The notes: generated from the sequence alone by a model not told the origin. 64,000 nucleotides of DNA from JAJPKK01 sp963787675 (GCA_963787675.1 CAWBDV010000007.1:1364001-1428000); one strand, 5' to 3'; positions 54,278 through 64,000 are shown, numbered from the stretch's first letter. Made by a program: numbers and translations.

Positions 54278-54513
54278 CAGGCGACCGCAGGCTCGGCTTC
54301 GCGCAATGCGGTGATCTGAAGATACAGCGACGCCGGATCGAGGCCCGGATGATTGTCGGGCAAAAGATCGAGGGCCATCGCCGTTATCTTCGCCAACAGT
54401 TCGTCGAGCGTCGGAGCGTCAGCGGCCGCCGGGATATCGTCGCAGTGCCCGGTCCAGACAGAGGCTTCGCTGTCCCAGGCGGCCGAGATTGTGAAGATGT
54501 GCGGTTTCGACAT
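54277..54513 (-). CDS. DUF1902/HicB-like antitoxin
   Basis: 78 residues: FTISAAWDSEASVWTGHCDD then TLDELLAKITAMALDLLPDN. This is the DUF1902 form of the partial RNase-H-like HicB fold, without the helix-turn-helix or ribbon-helix-helix tail that would bind DNA. It would neutralise the overlapping HicA toxin. It ends eight bases from the thiC stop region on the same strand. Confidence 0.8.
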   Translation of the reverse strand: MSKPHIFTISAAWDSEASVWTGHCDDIPAAADAPTLDELLAKITAMALDLLPDNHPGLDPASLYLQITALREAEPAVA

Positions 54514-54521
54514 TGCGGAAC

Positions 54522-56408
<1,887 letters not shown>

Positions 56409-56410
56409 GG

Positions 56411-56447
56411 TTCCCTCTCAAGGTTCCGGGCATGCGCTTGGAGGGAA
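56411..56447 (-). promoter_or_regulatory. anti-Shine-Dalgarno hairpin of the thiC leader
   Basis: On the minus strand the leader has TTCCCTC (56447-56441) followed about 23 bases later by GAGGGAA (56417-56411), the thiC ribosome-binding site. The seven bases pair perfectly, so translation could be blocked when the riboswitch frees the upstream segment. Placement suggests a translational rather than a termination mechanism, since no T-run follows. Confidence 0.65.
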
Positions 56448-56451
56448 GTTG

Positions 56452-56555
56452 TCCGTCCCTTCGCCGGCATGACCCGGATCAGGTTCGAAGGGTCTCCGCG
56501 GCGCCTTCAGGCGAAGGCCGGGCGGTATCTCAGCTCCCTACCGGAGCTCCCCTCG
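56452..56555 (-). promoter_or_regulatory. TPP riboswitch (thi box) upstream of thiC
   Basis: On the minus strand the conserved thi-box elements are in order: GGGAGC near 56553, CTGAGAT (56533-56527), then ACCCTTCGAACCTGATCC and GGGTCATGCCGGCGAAGGGA near 56494-56455. These form the P2/P3 and P4/P5 arms of the aptamer; P1 would close GAGGGGAGC with a complement near 56452. It regulates thiC. Confidence 0.95.
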
Positions 56556-56728
56556 GAACACAGCTAATGTAGGCCGATGCCCACTGCTGTCAACGTGGTG
56601 TCACACGGGGCGAAATAGGCCGATTCGTCTTCCGTGGCTGCTCCTTATACTCGGCGCGCAAGTATTGCGTGCGGTAGACTGCATGCGACGCAGCAGCCGT
56701 TTCGCCAGCAGCATCAAGAACGTCCCAC

Positions 56729-57646
56729 ATGAAAACCCTGTTCATCGACTGCAATGCACAACTCGAAAAAGTGTTTCGTCGCGTGCATCGCGCCGACGAT
56801 CCGGCGGTAACGGTCCACGGCCAGCCGTTCACGGCGGCCGACCTGCCGCGGCTGCTCGACGGCTACGACATCTGCATCGACGATCATTCCTACATGGCGA
56901 CGCCCGAGATCGCGGAGTGCAAGTCGCTCAAGCACATCGTGTTCTGCGGGACCGGCGCGTCGAGCTACATGGACGTGCCGGCGCTCGCGGCGCACGGCGT
57001 CACCGTGCATACCTATCGCGGTTATGGCGACACCGCGGTCGCCGAGCACACCATCGCGCTGATGTTCGCGTGCGCCCGCGACATTGCGCTCTCGGATCGC
57101 AAGATCCGCGGCGGCACCTGGGAGCCGCTCGAAGGGGTGCAACTCTACGGCAAGACGCTCGGCATCATCGATCTCGGCGGCATCGGTGCCGAAGTCGCCC
57201 GCATCGGCACCGGCATCGGCATGAAGGTGATCGGCTGGAACCGCACCGCCCGCCCGGTCGCAGGCGTGGCGCCGGTCGATATCGACACGCTGCTTGCGAG
57301 CGCCGACGTCATCGCGCTCTGCCTGTCGCTCACCGACGAAACGCGCGGCTTCCTCGATGCCGCACGGCTCGCCCGCATCAAGCCGGGCGCCATCCTCGTC
57401 AACACGGCGCGCGGCGCGCTCGTCGACGAGGCGGCGCTGATCGACGCGCTACGCTCAGGCCGTATTCGCCACGCCGGCCTCGATGTATTCCACGCCGAGC
57501 CGCTCAAGCCCGGCCATCCGCTGGCGCAACTGCCGAACGTGACGATGTCGCCTCACGCCGCCTTCCGCACCCCGGAAGCCAGCGAGAATTTGCTGCGCCG
57601 GGCGCTCGACATCGTGCGCCAGGTGCAGGGCCTGCCGCCGGTGTGA
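56729..57646 (+). CDS. NAD-dependent D-2-hydroxyacid dehydrogenase
   Basis: 305 residues. The NAD-binding fold is seen in TLGIIDLGGIGAEVARIG near residue 147; the first Gly of the usual GxGxxG is Asp here. Catalytic residues are in place: Arg in VNTARGALVDE, Glu in AGLDVFHAEPL and His in MSPHAAFRTPEA. It probably reduces a 2-keto acid or glyoxylate-like compound; phosphoglycerate dehydrogenase is less likely because the ACT domain is missing. It is divergent from the thiC leader. Confidence 0.88.
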   Translation: MKTLFIDCNAQLEKVFRRVHRADDPAVTVHGQPFTAADLPRLLDGYDICIDDHSYMATPEIAECKSLKHIVFCGTGASSYMDVPALAAHGVTVHTYRGYGDTAVAEHTIALMFACARDIALSDRKIRGGTWEPLEGVQLYGKTLGIIDLGGIGAEVARIGTGIGMKVIGWNRTARPVAGVAPVDIDTLLASADVIALCLSLTDETRGFLDAARLARIKPGAILVNTARGALVDEAALIDALRSGRIRHAGLDVFHAEPLKPGHPLAQLPNVTMSPHAAFRTPEASENLLRRALDIVRQVQGLPPV

Positions 57647-57651
57647 GTTTG

Positions 57652-57729
57652 GTAGCCTGCATGGAGCGAAGCGCAATGCGGGAAAGGCCTCTCCCGGATT
57701 GCGGTGCTCCGCACCTCCATCCGGGCTAC
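57652..57729. repeat. intergenic palindromic repeat, GTAGCC type (diverged)
   Basis: The arms GTAGCCTGCATGG and CCATCCGGGCTAC pair imperfectly, with inner GCAATGCGGG and CCCGGATTGC. The left arm continues AGCGAAGCG. It is a variant of the element at 51794. It starts six bases after a stop codon and lies upstream of the 2Fe-2S subunit gene. Confidence 0.75.
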
Positions 57730-57796
57730 GTCCTCGATCCAGCCTTGCCCGGAAAGAGCATGGCGCCTCCCGGCGCGGCCAAGTAGATTTGCGACC

Positions 57797-58462
57797 ATGT
57801 CTGTTCCGACCCGCGCGATTGCGCTCACGGTGAATGGCGAAGAGGTGCGCGAAACCGTGGAGGTGCGCACGTCGCTCGTCGATTTTCTGCGCGAGCAACT
57901 CGGTCTCACCGGCAGCCATGTCGGGTGCGAGCAGGGCGTGTGCGGCGCTTGCACGGTGCGGCTCGACGGCATCACGGTGCGCGGCTGCCTCACGCTCGCC
58001 GTGCAATGCGACGGCGCGCGCGTCGAGACCATCGAAGGTGTGTCGGACGCCGGCGAGATCGCCGACCTGCAAGAGGCGTTCGCGCGGCGCAACGCGCTGC
58101 AATGCGGCTTCTGTACGCCCGGCATGCTGCTCTCCGCGCAGGAACTGCTGTCCGCGGAGTTGTCGGCCGGGGGCGCGCCGACCCGCGCCGCGATCCGCGA
58201 ACATCTCTCGGGCAACTACTGCCGCTGTACCGGCTACCACGCGATTGTCGATGCCGTGGAAGCGGTGGCCGCGGCGCGCGCTGACCGCGCTCGCGCTTCA
58301 CCTCCCCCTGGAGGGGGGAGGTCGGCCGCGGAGCGGCCGGGTGGGGGTGGCAGCGCTGCCGCAAGTGCCGAGAGCGAAGCACGCGTTGAGAGTCAGCGTC
58401 ACCCCACCCCGGACGCCTTCGGCGTCCGACCCTCCCCCTCCAGGGGAGGGTGGTCGCCATGA
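57797..58462 (+). CDS. 2Fe-2S subunit of a xanthine dehydrogenase-family molybdenum hydroxylase, extended by a repeat
   Basis: 221 residues from ATG 57797. Plant-ferredoxin-like cluster (GCEQGVCGACTVRLDG) and second cluster (CGFCTPGML; GNYCRCTGYHAIVDAVEAV) are complete by about residue 157, where such subunits normally end. The remaining roughly 60 residues (from about RADRARASPPP) are Pro, Gly, Ser and Arg rich and are encoded by the palindromic repeat 58301-58450, which happens to have no stop in this frame. The stop overlaps the next ATG as ATGA. The tail is most likely a passive extension. Confidence 0.88.
   Translation: MSVPTRAIALTVNGEEVRETVEVRTSLVDFLREQLGLTGSHVGCEQGVCGACTVRLDGITVRGCLTLAVQCDGARVETIEGVSDAGEIADLQEAFARRNALQCGFCTPGMLLSAQELLSAELSAGGAPTRAAIREHLSGNYCRCTGYHAIVDAVEAVAAARADRARASPPPGGGRSAAERPGGGGSAAASAESEARVESQRHPTPDAFGVRPSPSRGGWSP
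58301..58450. repeat. palindromic repeat fused into the coding end of the 2Fe-2S gene
   Basis: The left arm CCTCCCCCTGGAGGGGGGAGG and the right arm CCTCCCCCTCCAGGGGAGGG are inverted copies; inner GGCCGCGGAGCGGCC and GGACGCCTTCGGCGTCC are hairpins, and AGCGAAGC lies at about 58374. Elements of this type are usually intergenic. Here the right arm also places AGGGGAGGG eight bases before the next start codon. Confidence 0.85.
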
Positions 58463-60855
58463 AAATCGCGCCCGATGTGCCGTCCGCGCTCTCGACGCTC
58501 GACCGGCCGAATTCGTACATCGGCCGCGCGGTGCCGCGACCTAACCTGGCGCGGCTTACCCAGGGGCGCGGGCAATATGTGAGCGACGTCGTGCTGCCGC
58601 GCATGGTGCATGTGGCGTTCGTGCGCTCGCCTCACGCCCACGCCCGCATCAAGGCGATCGACACCGCGGTGGCGGCGCGGGCGCCGGGGGTGGTCGCGGT
58701 GGTCACCGGCGCGGCGCTGGCGAAGGTCATCACGCCGTGGGTCGGCGTGCTCACCCATCTCAAGGGCATCAAGTCGGCGCCGCAGCACGCGATCGCAGTC
58801 GATGTCGCGCGCTGGCAGGGCGAGGCGGTCGCCGCGGTGGTGGCGAAGACGCGGGCCGAGGCGGAAGATGCCCGCGCCCTCGTTGCGGTCGACTACGAGG
58901 AGTTGCCGGCGGTCCTCGACGCGGAGACCGCGCTCGATCCGACGACGCCGGTGATCCATGCCGACCTCGGCGACAATCTCACCTTCGAACGCAAGCTCGA
59001 TGCCGGCGATCCTGACGGCGGCTTTGCCGCCGCTGACGAAATCATCGAGACGACGTTCCGGTTCGGCCGCCACACCGGCGTGACCAATGAGCCGCGCGCC
59101 ATCGTCGCCGACTGGAATCCGGGCGAGCAGCGCCTCACGGTCTATCAGGGGACGCAGGCGCCCCACATGATGCAGAACTTGTTCGCGAAGCACCTTGGGC
59201 TCGAAGAGCACCAGGTGCGCGTGCTGACGAAGGACGTCGGCGGCTCGTTCGGCATCAAGGTTCACGCCTATGCCGACGAGATGGCGACGGTCGCGCTTTC
59301 GAAACTGCTGCGCCGGCCGGTGAAGTTCGTCGCCGATCGCAGCGAGAGCTTCGTCACCGACATCCACGCCCGCGACCATCGCGTGAAGGCGCGCATCGGC
59401 GTCACGCGCGAGGGCGCGATCACCGCGTGGCAGATCGACGATCTCACCGGCATTGGCCCCTATTCGGTCTATCCGCGCACCTCCGGCATCGAGGCGAACC
59501 AGGTAGTGAACCTCGTCGGCGGGCCCTACACCTGTCCGAATTATCGCGCGCTCGCCCGCGTCGTGTTCCAGAACAAGAACGTGATGTGCCAGTACCGCGC
59601 GGTCGGCCATCCGATCGCGACCCACGTCACCGAGAGCCTGGTCGAACTCGCCGCCGCGCGCATAAACATGGACCCGCTGGAGCTGCGCCGGCGCAACCTC
59701 ATCCCCGACGATGCCTATCCCGCGCAGGGGCCATCAGGCATCAAGTTCGAGAAGCTGTCGCATCACGAGGCGCTCGCCCATCTCGACGCCATGATGAACT
59801 ACGCCGGCCTGCGCGCCGAGCAAGCTCGTTTGCGGGCGCGCGGCATCTACCGCGGCATCGGCTTTGCGAGCTTTGTCGAGGTGACCAATCCATCGGCGGC
59901 GTTCTATGGCATCGGCGGCGCGCGCATCTCGGCGCAGGACGGCGCCACGGTGCGGCTCGATGCCACCGGGGCGATCTATTGCCATAGCGGCGTCACCGAG
60001 CAGGGGCAGGGCGCCGAAGCGGTGGTCGCACAATGCGTTGCGTCGTCGTTCGGCGTGCCGATCGAGCGCGTGCGCGTTGTCCTCGGTGACACCGACAACG
60101 TGCCCTATGGCGGCGGCACCTGGGCCTCGCGCGCGGCGGGCATCGGCGGCGAGGCGGCGTGGCAGGCGGGCAAGGCGCTACGCGAGAACGTGCTCGCGGT
60201 GGCGGGGCAGATCCTGCAGGCGGCGCCGGCAGCGCTCGATATCCGTGGCGGCATCGTGGTCGATGCGGCCGACGGCCGCGAACGCATCGGCCTCGATGAG
60301 ATCGCGCGCATCGCCTATTTCCGTCCCGACACGCTGCCGCCGGGCTTCCAGGCCGAACTCATCGCGACGCGCCATTACGTGCCGCGCGCCTGGCCGTTCG
60401 CCTTCACCAACGGCGTGCAGGCAAGCTACGTCGAGGTCGACATCGAGACCGGTGACGTCCGCCTCCTCAAGCACTGGTGCGTCGAGGATTGCGGCACCGT
60501 CATCAACCCGCAGCTCGTCGACGAGCAGGTGCGCGGCGGCATCGTCCAGGGCATCGGCGCCGCGCTGTTCGAGAAATGCGACTACGACGCGCGCGGCCAG
60601 CTGCTGAACGGCAATATGGCCGACTACCTCGTGCCGATGGCTGCGGAAATGCCCGACATCGAGGTCGGCCACGTGGTGTCGCCGACGGCGGACTCCGAAC
60701 TCGGCGCGAAGGGGGCAGGGGAGGCGGGCACCGCCGGGGCAAGCGGCGCCGTGACCAACGCCGTGAACGACGCGCTACGCCCGCTGGGCGCCACGCCGAT
60801 CACGGAGATTCCGATCCGGCCGGATGCGGTGCTGCGGGCGATCGGCAAAGCGTGA
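58459..60855 (+). CDS. molybdopterin-binding large subunit, xanthine dehydrogenase family
   Basis: 798 residues from ATG 58459. The Ald_Xan_dh N-terminal domain runs from about 20 to 150 (RPNLARLTQGRGQYVSDV; VRSPHAHARI). The molybdopterin-binding parts show GGSFGIKVH, MCQYRAVGHPIATHVTESL, SGVTEQGQGAEA, and near the end KGAGEAGTAGASGAV with the catalytic Glu. The active-site loop differs from both CO dehydrogenase (CSFR) and the AYRGAGR of form II enzymes. No FAD subunit gene lies nearby, so electrons probably go through the 2Fe-2S subunit to a cytochrome or another carrier. Substrate unknown. Confidence 0.9.
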   Translation: MKIAPDVPSALSTLDRPNSYIGRAVPRPNLARLTQGRGQYVSDVVLPRMVHVAFVRSPHAHARIKAIDTAVAARAPGVVAVVTGAALAKVITPWVGVLTHLKGIKSAPQHAIAVDVARWQGEAVAAVVAKTRAEAEDARALVAVDYEELPAVLDAETALDPTTPVIHADLGDNLTFERKLDAGDPDGGFAAADEIIETTFRFGRHTGVTNEPRAIVADWNPGEQRLTVYQGTQAPHMMQNLFAKHLGLEEHQVRVLTKDVGGSFGIKVHAYADEMATVALSKLLRRPVKFVADRSESFVTDIHARDHRVKARIGVTREGAITAWQIDDLTGIGPYSVYPRTSGIEANQVVNLVGGPYTCPNYRALARVVFQNKNVMCQYRAVGHPIATHVTESLVELAAARINMDPLELRRRNLIPDDAYPAQGPSGIKFEKLSHHEALAHLDAMMNYAGLRAEQARLRARGIYRGIGFASFVEVTNPSAAFYGIGGARISAQDGATVRLDATGAIYCHSGVTEQGQGAEAVVAQCVASSFGVPIERVRVVLGDTDNVPYGGGTWASRAAGIGGEAAWQAGKALRENVLAVAGQILQAAPAALDIRGGIVVDAADGRERIGLDEIARIAYFRPDTLPPGFQAELIATRHYVPRAWPFAFTNGVQASYVEVDIETGDVRLLKHWCVEDCGTVINPQLVDEQVRGGIVQGIGAALFEKCDYDARGQLLNGNMADYLVPMAAEMPDIEVGHVVSPTADSELGAKGAGEAGTAGASGAVTNAVNDALRPLGATPITEIPIRPDAVLRAIGKA

Positions 60856-60871
60856 AGGCGCAGAATTTTTT

Positions 60872-61073
60872 TCATCGCCAGCCGAAAATCAGGCTGGCAA
60901 GGCCATAGAGCACGGCACAGGCGATCAGAAACAGGATCACCCAGACGACGTAGTCGACCTGCTTCTGAAATTCGGCGAAGGCTTGCGACTTCTTGAGTCG
61001 GCCGCGCAGCAGAAGTCTTCAGGAATAAGATCACCGGGATCGCGGCGACGATCAGTCCGATCAGCTTGAACAT
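60872..61073 (-). pseudogene. small membrane protein, frameshifted at 61016
   Basis: From ATG 61073 the first 20 residues read MFKLIGLIVAAIPVILFLK; the frame then shifts by one base and continues LLLRGRLKKSQAFAEFQKQV and DYVVWVILFLIACAVLYGLA to TGA at 60872. The interval is 202 bases, one more than a multiple of three, so one extra base (the T at 61016 on the plus strand) explains it. The restored protein has 66 residues, two membrane helices and a short polar loop. It resembles a conserved small membrane protein of rhizobia (recalled). Function unknown. Confidence 0.75.
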
Positions 61074-61098
61074 CGCAGCGTCGTAGCACGCAACGTGA

Positions 61099-62208
61099 TC
61101 AAATGTCCTTCAGGCCGAAGAGGCGCGCGGCGTTGCCGCCGAGGATCGCGGCCTTCTCGGCATCGCTGAGCGTCGGCGTGGCGAGGATCACGTCGACCGG
61201 GTGCTGCTCCCAAGGGAAAGGATGGTCGCTGCCGAGCATGATCTGGCTCGGCCCGACTTGCGCCGCGAGGTGGCGCACTGCTTCAGGCGTGAAGACCAGC
61301 GCGTCGAAGTAAAGTTGGTTCAGGTACGCGGTCGGCTTCTTCTTCAGCTTGATCTCAGGATTGCACGCGTCCGGCGGCGCGACGAAGCAGGCGTGATCGG
61401 ACCGCGGCGCGTAGGAGGCGAAATAGCCGCCGCCGTGCGCGGCGAGGATTTTCAGGCCCGGGAAGCGGTCGAGCGTACCCTCGAAGATAAGGTGCTGGAG
61501 GGCGATCGTGGTGTCGAGCGGATTGCCGATGGTGTTCGAGAGCCAGCCATTGCCCGCGAAGCGCCTGGCAAGCTCCGGCGTGCTCTGGGGATGGACGAAG
61601 AGAACCGCGCCGAGCTCGTCCGCCTTCGCCCAGACGGCATGAAACTTCGGATTGGAAAAATCCTCGCCGGCGACGCTGCCGCCGATGGCGGCGCCGCGCA
61701 GGCCGAGCTTTTTCACCGCTTCCTCGAGCTGCTGGACCGCAAGGTCGGGAAACTGGAGCGAGAGCGAGGCAAACGCGGCGAAGCGGGTCGGGTGCGCGGC
61801 GCACAGCTCGGCGAGCTTCTCGTTGTTCATTCTGACGATGGCGGCCGCGGTGTCGCGGTCCTTGCGATACCAGAACGGATTGATGGACAGCACTTCCATG
61901 TCGATGGCCATCGTGTCCATCTGCGCGAGCCGCTCGGCGACGACGATGAACTGGTCCTGCGCACCCCTGACCGGCGCGACCACGTTGCGGGCATCATCGC
62001 CCATCAGGACGATCGCCTCGTGGAACACGCAATGCGAATGCACGTCGATGGTCTTGACACGCTTGCCGCCGATCGTGACCGGGAGGCGCGCGGCGCCGGG
62101 CGCGCTCGCGCCCTCTTGCGCGCGGGCGGCGTCGAGGAGCGCACAGCTGCAGAACGCGAGGCCGGTTGCGGCGCCCGCACGCTTGAGGAAGTCCCTGCGC
62201 GTCGTCAT
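61099..62208 (-). CDS. TAT-exported amidohydrolase-2 (ACMSD-like) metal-dependent hydrolase
   Basis: 369 residues. The start at ATG 62208 (MTTRRDFLKRAG) follows GGGAGG and gives a TAT signal with RRDFLK. The metal-binding opening VKTIDVHSHCVFHE near residue 53 and later His in VLFVHPQ, LAAHGGGYF and Asp in LGSDHPFPWE fit the amidohydrolase-2 fold of decarboxylases and lactonases such as ACMSD. A role in breakdown of an aromatic or cyclic compound is likely; substrate unknown. Divergent from the secreted protein pair at 62.5-64 kb. Confidence 0.88.
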   Translation of the reverse strand: MTTRRDFLKRAGAATGLAFCSCALLDAARAQEGASAPGAARLPVTIGGKRVKTIDVHSHCVFHEAIVLMGDDARNVVAPVRGAQDQFIVVAERLAQMDTMAIDMEVLSINPFWYRKDRDTAAAIVRMNNEKLAELCAAHPTRFAAFASLSLQFPDLAVQQLEEAVKKLGLRGAAIGGSVAGEDFSNPKFHAVWAKADELGAVLFVHPQSTPELARRFAGNGWLSNTIGNPLDTTIALQHLIFEGTLDRFPGLKILAAHGGGYFASYAPRSDHACFVAPPDACNPEIKLKKKPTAYLNQLYFDALVFTPEAVRHLAAQVGPSQIMLGSDHPFPWEQHPVDVILATPTLSDAEKAAILGGNAARLFGLKDI

Positions 62209-62511
62209 CGTTGGCCTCCCACGATTTTTTGAATTGTACAGCATCAAGCAAAATCGGCACTGCGGCGGTGTGTTACCCCATTCGCATGGGCGCGCGAAGT
62301 GTGTATTGTTGTCGACATATGCCGCGGTGACGGGATGTGCCGAACTCCCGCAGGTCAAATGGGGCATCTGCCATCGGCAGGCGATATTCTTTGTGGCCGC
62401 CGGATTTTTTCGGCCAGTCTGACTGAAGCAAAAAATCGAATTCGAGCTCGGCGTCTCCTCCCTTGCGTAGACGGCGCCGGCCATCGGATCGAACAAAACC
62501 GGAGGACGCTG
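62209..62511. other. divergent regulatory gap between amidohydrolase and secreted protein genes
   Basis: About 300 bp between divergent starts with AT-richer patches near 62220-62250 and 62300-62320. No regulator gene or palindromic operator could be recognised; both promoters must lie here. Confidence 0.4.
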
Positions 62512-63372
62512 ATGCCCGACCGCATTTCGATCGGCAGGTTCGCCCAATGCGTCGCGACGCTTGCGGCGGCGCTTTCGATCGTCACCACCACTGCCCTCGC
62601 ATTTGACGATGCAACTTACCCTGACCTCAAAGGACAATGGCATCGCCCCATCTCGCCGGGACCCTTCGATCCGAGCAAGCCGCCGGCGCGCGGCCAAGAG
62701 GCGCCTCTCACCGCAGAATATCGCGCGATCTTTGAAGCCAACCTCAAGGATATGGCGGAAGGCGGCCAGGGCAATTATCCGACCTTCACCTGCCTCGTCC
62801 CCGGCATGCCGATGATGATGACGGCCTACGAGCCAATGGAGATCATCGTCTTGCCGGAGGTTACTCACATCCGCATCGACCATGTTTACGACTCGCATCG
62901 CCGGATCTTCACCGACGGGCGCGATTGGCCGACCGAAGGGGAACCGTCGTTCGAGGGCTACTCCATCGGCCGCTGGATCGACGAGGATGGGGACGGGCGC
63001 TTTGATGTGCTCATCGTCGAGACCCGCGATTTCAAGGGCCCACGCCCCTATGACAACAGCGGCCTGATGCTCCATCCGGATAACCAGTCGATCGTCAGGG
63101 AGCGCATCTTTCTCGATCCGGCGGACCGCAACATCCTCCACGACGAGATCACGGTCATCGACAATGCGCTGACCCGGCCCTGGTCCGTGATGAAGACCTA
63201 CCGCCGTGATCCCAATCCGCGGCCGGTCTGGCACGAGAATATTTGCGAGGAGGGCAACCAGCACGTCCGTATCGGCAAGGAAGCCTATTACTTCAGTGCC
63301 GACCACCTGCTGATGCCGACCAAAAAGAACCAGGCGGCGCCTGATCTCCGCTATTTCCGGCCGCGTGATTGA
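62512..63372 (+). CDS. secreted protein of unknown family (paralogue 2)
   Basis: 286 residues; ATG 62512 follows GGAGG. Signal peptide (CVATLAAALSIVTTTALA-FDD). The mature protein shares with the genes at 5115 and 63453: YPDLKGQWHRP near the start, TCLVPGMPMMM, IFTDGRDWPTEG, GYSIGRWIDEDGDGRFDVL. The EDGDGRFD and related DTDGDG segments resemble a calcium-binding loop (D-x-D-G-D-G). It ends with YYFSADHLLMPTKKN. Probably a periplasmic or outer-surface protein; no enzymatic motif is recognised. It heads a tandem pair with the next gene, 80 bp apart. Confidence 0.75.
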   Translation: MPDRISIGRFAQCVATLAAALSIVTTTALAFDDATYPDLKGQWHRPISPGPFDPSKPPARGQEAPLTAEYRAIFEANLKDMAEGGQGNYPTFTCLVPGMPMMMTAYEPMEIIVLPEVTHIRIDHVYDSHRRIFTDGRDWPTEGEPSFEGYSIGRWIDEDGDGRFDVLIVETRDFKGPRPYDNSGLMLHPDNQSIVRERIFLDPADRNILHDEITVIDNALTRPWSVMKTYRRDPNPRPVWHENICEEGNQHVRIGKEAYYFSADHLLMPTKKNQAAPDLRYFRPRD

Positions 63373-63452
63373 CGACGGTCGGACATGGGCCAGCGCGCCA
63401 CTTGTAAATCGAGAGCCGCGATTTCAATCGCGCTGCGTACGAGGAGGAAACC

Positions 63453-64000
63453 ATGCGAGGCTTGATGAGCCTGATCGCGTCAGCCGCGGTGCTGATGGCC
63501 GCGGCATCGACCGCGCAGGCCTTCGATGAATCGAAATACCCCAATCTCAAAGGGAAGTGGGAGCGTACCGGCATTCCGCGCTTCGCGCTCGGGCCGGTGA
63601 AAGCGCCGCTCAACGCCGAATACCAGGCAATCTTTGACGCCAATGTCGCCGCCCAGAAGGCCGGGGGTCACGGCGACGAGCCCTCCTATGCCTGCCTGCC
63701 GCCGGGCATGCCGCGTATCATGAACGTGTTCGAACCGATGGAAATCGTCGTCACGCCGGACACGACCCACATTTTCATCAGCCACATCCACGACAATCGC
63801 CGCATCTATACCGACGGACGCGACTGGCCCGATCCGATCGAGCCGAGCTTTCAAGGCTATGCCATCGGCAAATGGATCGATACCGACGGCGATGGCCGCT
63901 ACGACCTCCTCGAGGTCGAAACCCGCGGCATGAAGGGCCCGCGCACCTATGACACCACCGGCCTGCCGCTCCATCACGACAACAAGACCATCGTCAAGGA
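63453..64000 (+). CDS. secreted protein of unknown family (paralogue 3), truncated by window end
   Basis: ATG 63453 is preceded by GAGGAGG. The frame is open to the window end, 182 codons visible. Signal peptide LIASAAVLMAAASTAQA; mature start FDESKYPNLKGKWERTG. Shared elements: ACLPPGMPRIMNVFEPMEIV, IYTDGRDWPDPIEPSFQGYAIGKW and IDTDGDGRYDLLEVETRGMKG. The similarity to the previous gene is strong along the whole visible length, so it is a tandem duplicate. Incomplete only because the window stops. Confidence 0.75.
   Translation, partial: MRGLMSLIASAAVLMAAASTAQAFDESKYPNLKGKWERTGIPRFALGPVKAPLNAEYQAIFDANVAAQKAGGHGDEPSYACLPPGMPRIMNVFEPMEIVVTPDTTHIFISHIHDNRRIYTDGRDWPDPIEPSFQGYAIGKWIDTDGDGRYDLLEVETRGMKGPRTYDTTGLPLHHDNKTIVK

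Noticed and set aside
62299..62511. N-terminal extension of the secreted protein at 62512
   Set aside because: The signal peptide and GGAGG point to ATG 62512; the upstream codons read as non-coding sequence.

Overview
This is a GC-rich (about 65%) chromosomal segment of an alphaproteobacterium of the order Hyphomicrobiales, most like the Nitrobacteraceae/Xanthobacteraceae (Bradyrhizobium, Rhodopseudomonas, Pseudolabrys type). The assignment rests on ctrA, chpT, an EipA (DUF1134) protein, GANTC sites and a TTAA-N7-TTAA CtrA box, DUF2277/DUF6429/DUF1203 proteins, TctC/TauD catabolic genes, and the AGCGAAGC-containing intergenic palindromes typical of these families. No rRNA, tRNA, integrase, transposase or CRISPR array was seen.

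Layout. 1-3 kb is AT-richer and accessory-like: small hypotheticals, a frameshifted secreted protein, a possible HEPN-like protein and a MntA/HepT toxin-antitoxin pair. 3-10 kb is catabolic or secreted: TAT-exported epoxide hydrolase, DUF6152 protein, a secreted protein of a family that recurs at 62-64 kb, a TctC binding protein, a TauD-type dioxygenase and a candidate small RNA. 11-22 kb holds housekeeping and signalling genes: aldo/keto reductase, APH-kinase fusion, broken GNAT, DUF3734 patatin, a PAS-GGDEF-EAL protein, a repeat-built coiled-coil membrane protein and EipA. 22-30 kb is a regulatory and chemotaxis block: YHS protein, cysQ, chpT, cheA-cheW-cheY-cheB-cheR. 30-37 kb has DUF2157/GDYXXLXY, cynS, an extradiol-type VOC protein, ctrA and fliI-fliJ. 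37-49 kb has an ECF sigma/RskA pair, YqeY, carA, a GT39-like protein, a methyltransferase, mobB, an EamA transporter, bdhA with a patatin, a macrodomain protein and ettA. 49-57 kb has mltB, CvpA, small DUF proteins, a zincin-like protein, a HicA/DUF1902 pair, and thiC behind a TPP riboswitch. 57-64 kb has a D-2-hydroxyacid dehydrogenase, a two-subunit molybdenum hydroxylase, an amidohydrolase and two secreted paralogues, the last cut by the window end.

How the genes connect. ChpT feeds the CtrA branch of the cell-cycle phosphorelay; ctrA lies next to fliI, whose upstream region carries a full CtrA box, so flagellar export and chemotaxis genes fit into one cell-cycle and motility programme. 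mobB makes the molybdopterin dinucleotide cofactor used by enzymes such as the 58-61 kb hydroxylase. bdhA overlaps a patatin gene, suggesting a link to polyhydroxybutyrate use.

Caution. At least six single-base frameshifts (near 1010, 14071, 25493, 26090, 31017 and 61016) interrupt otherwise well-conserved genes, including cheA twice. This could be real decay or, more probably, residual sequencing error, and it should be settled before any gene-loss claim.
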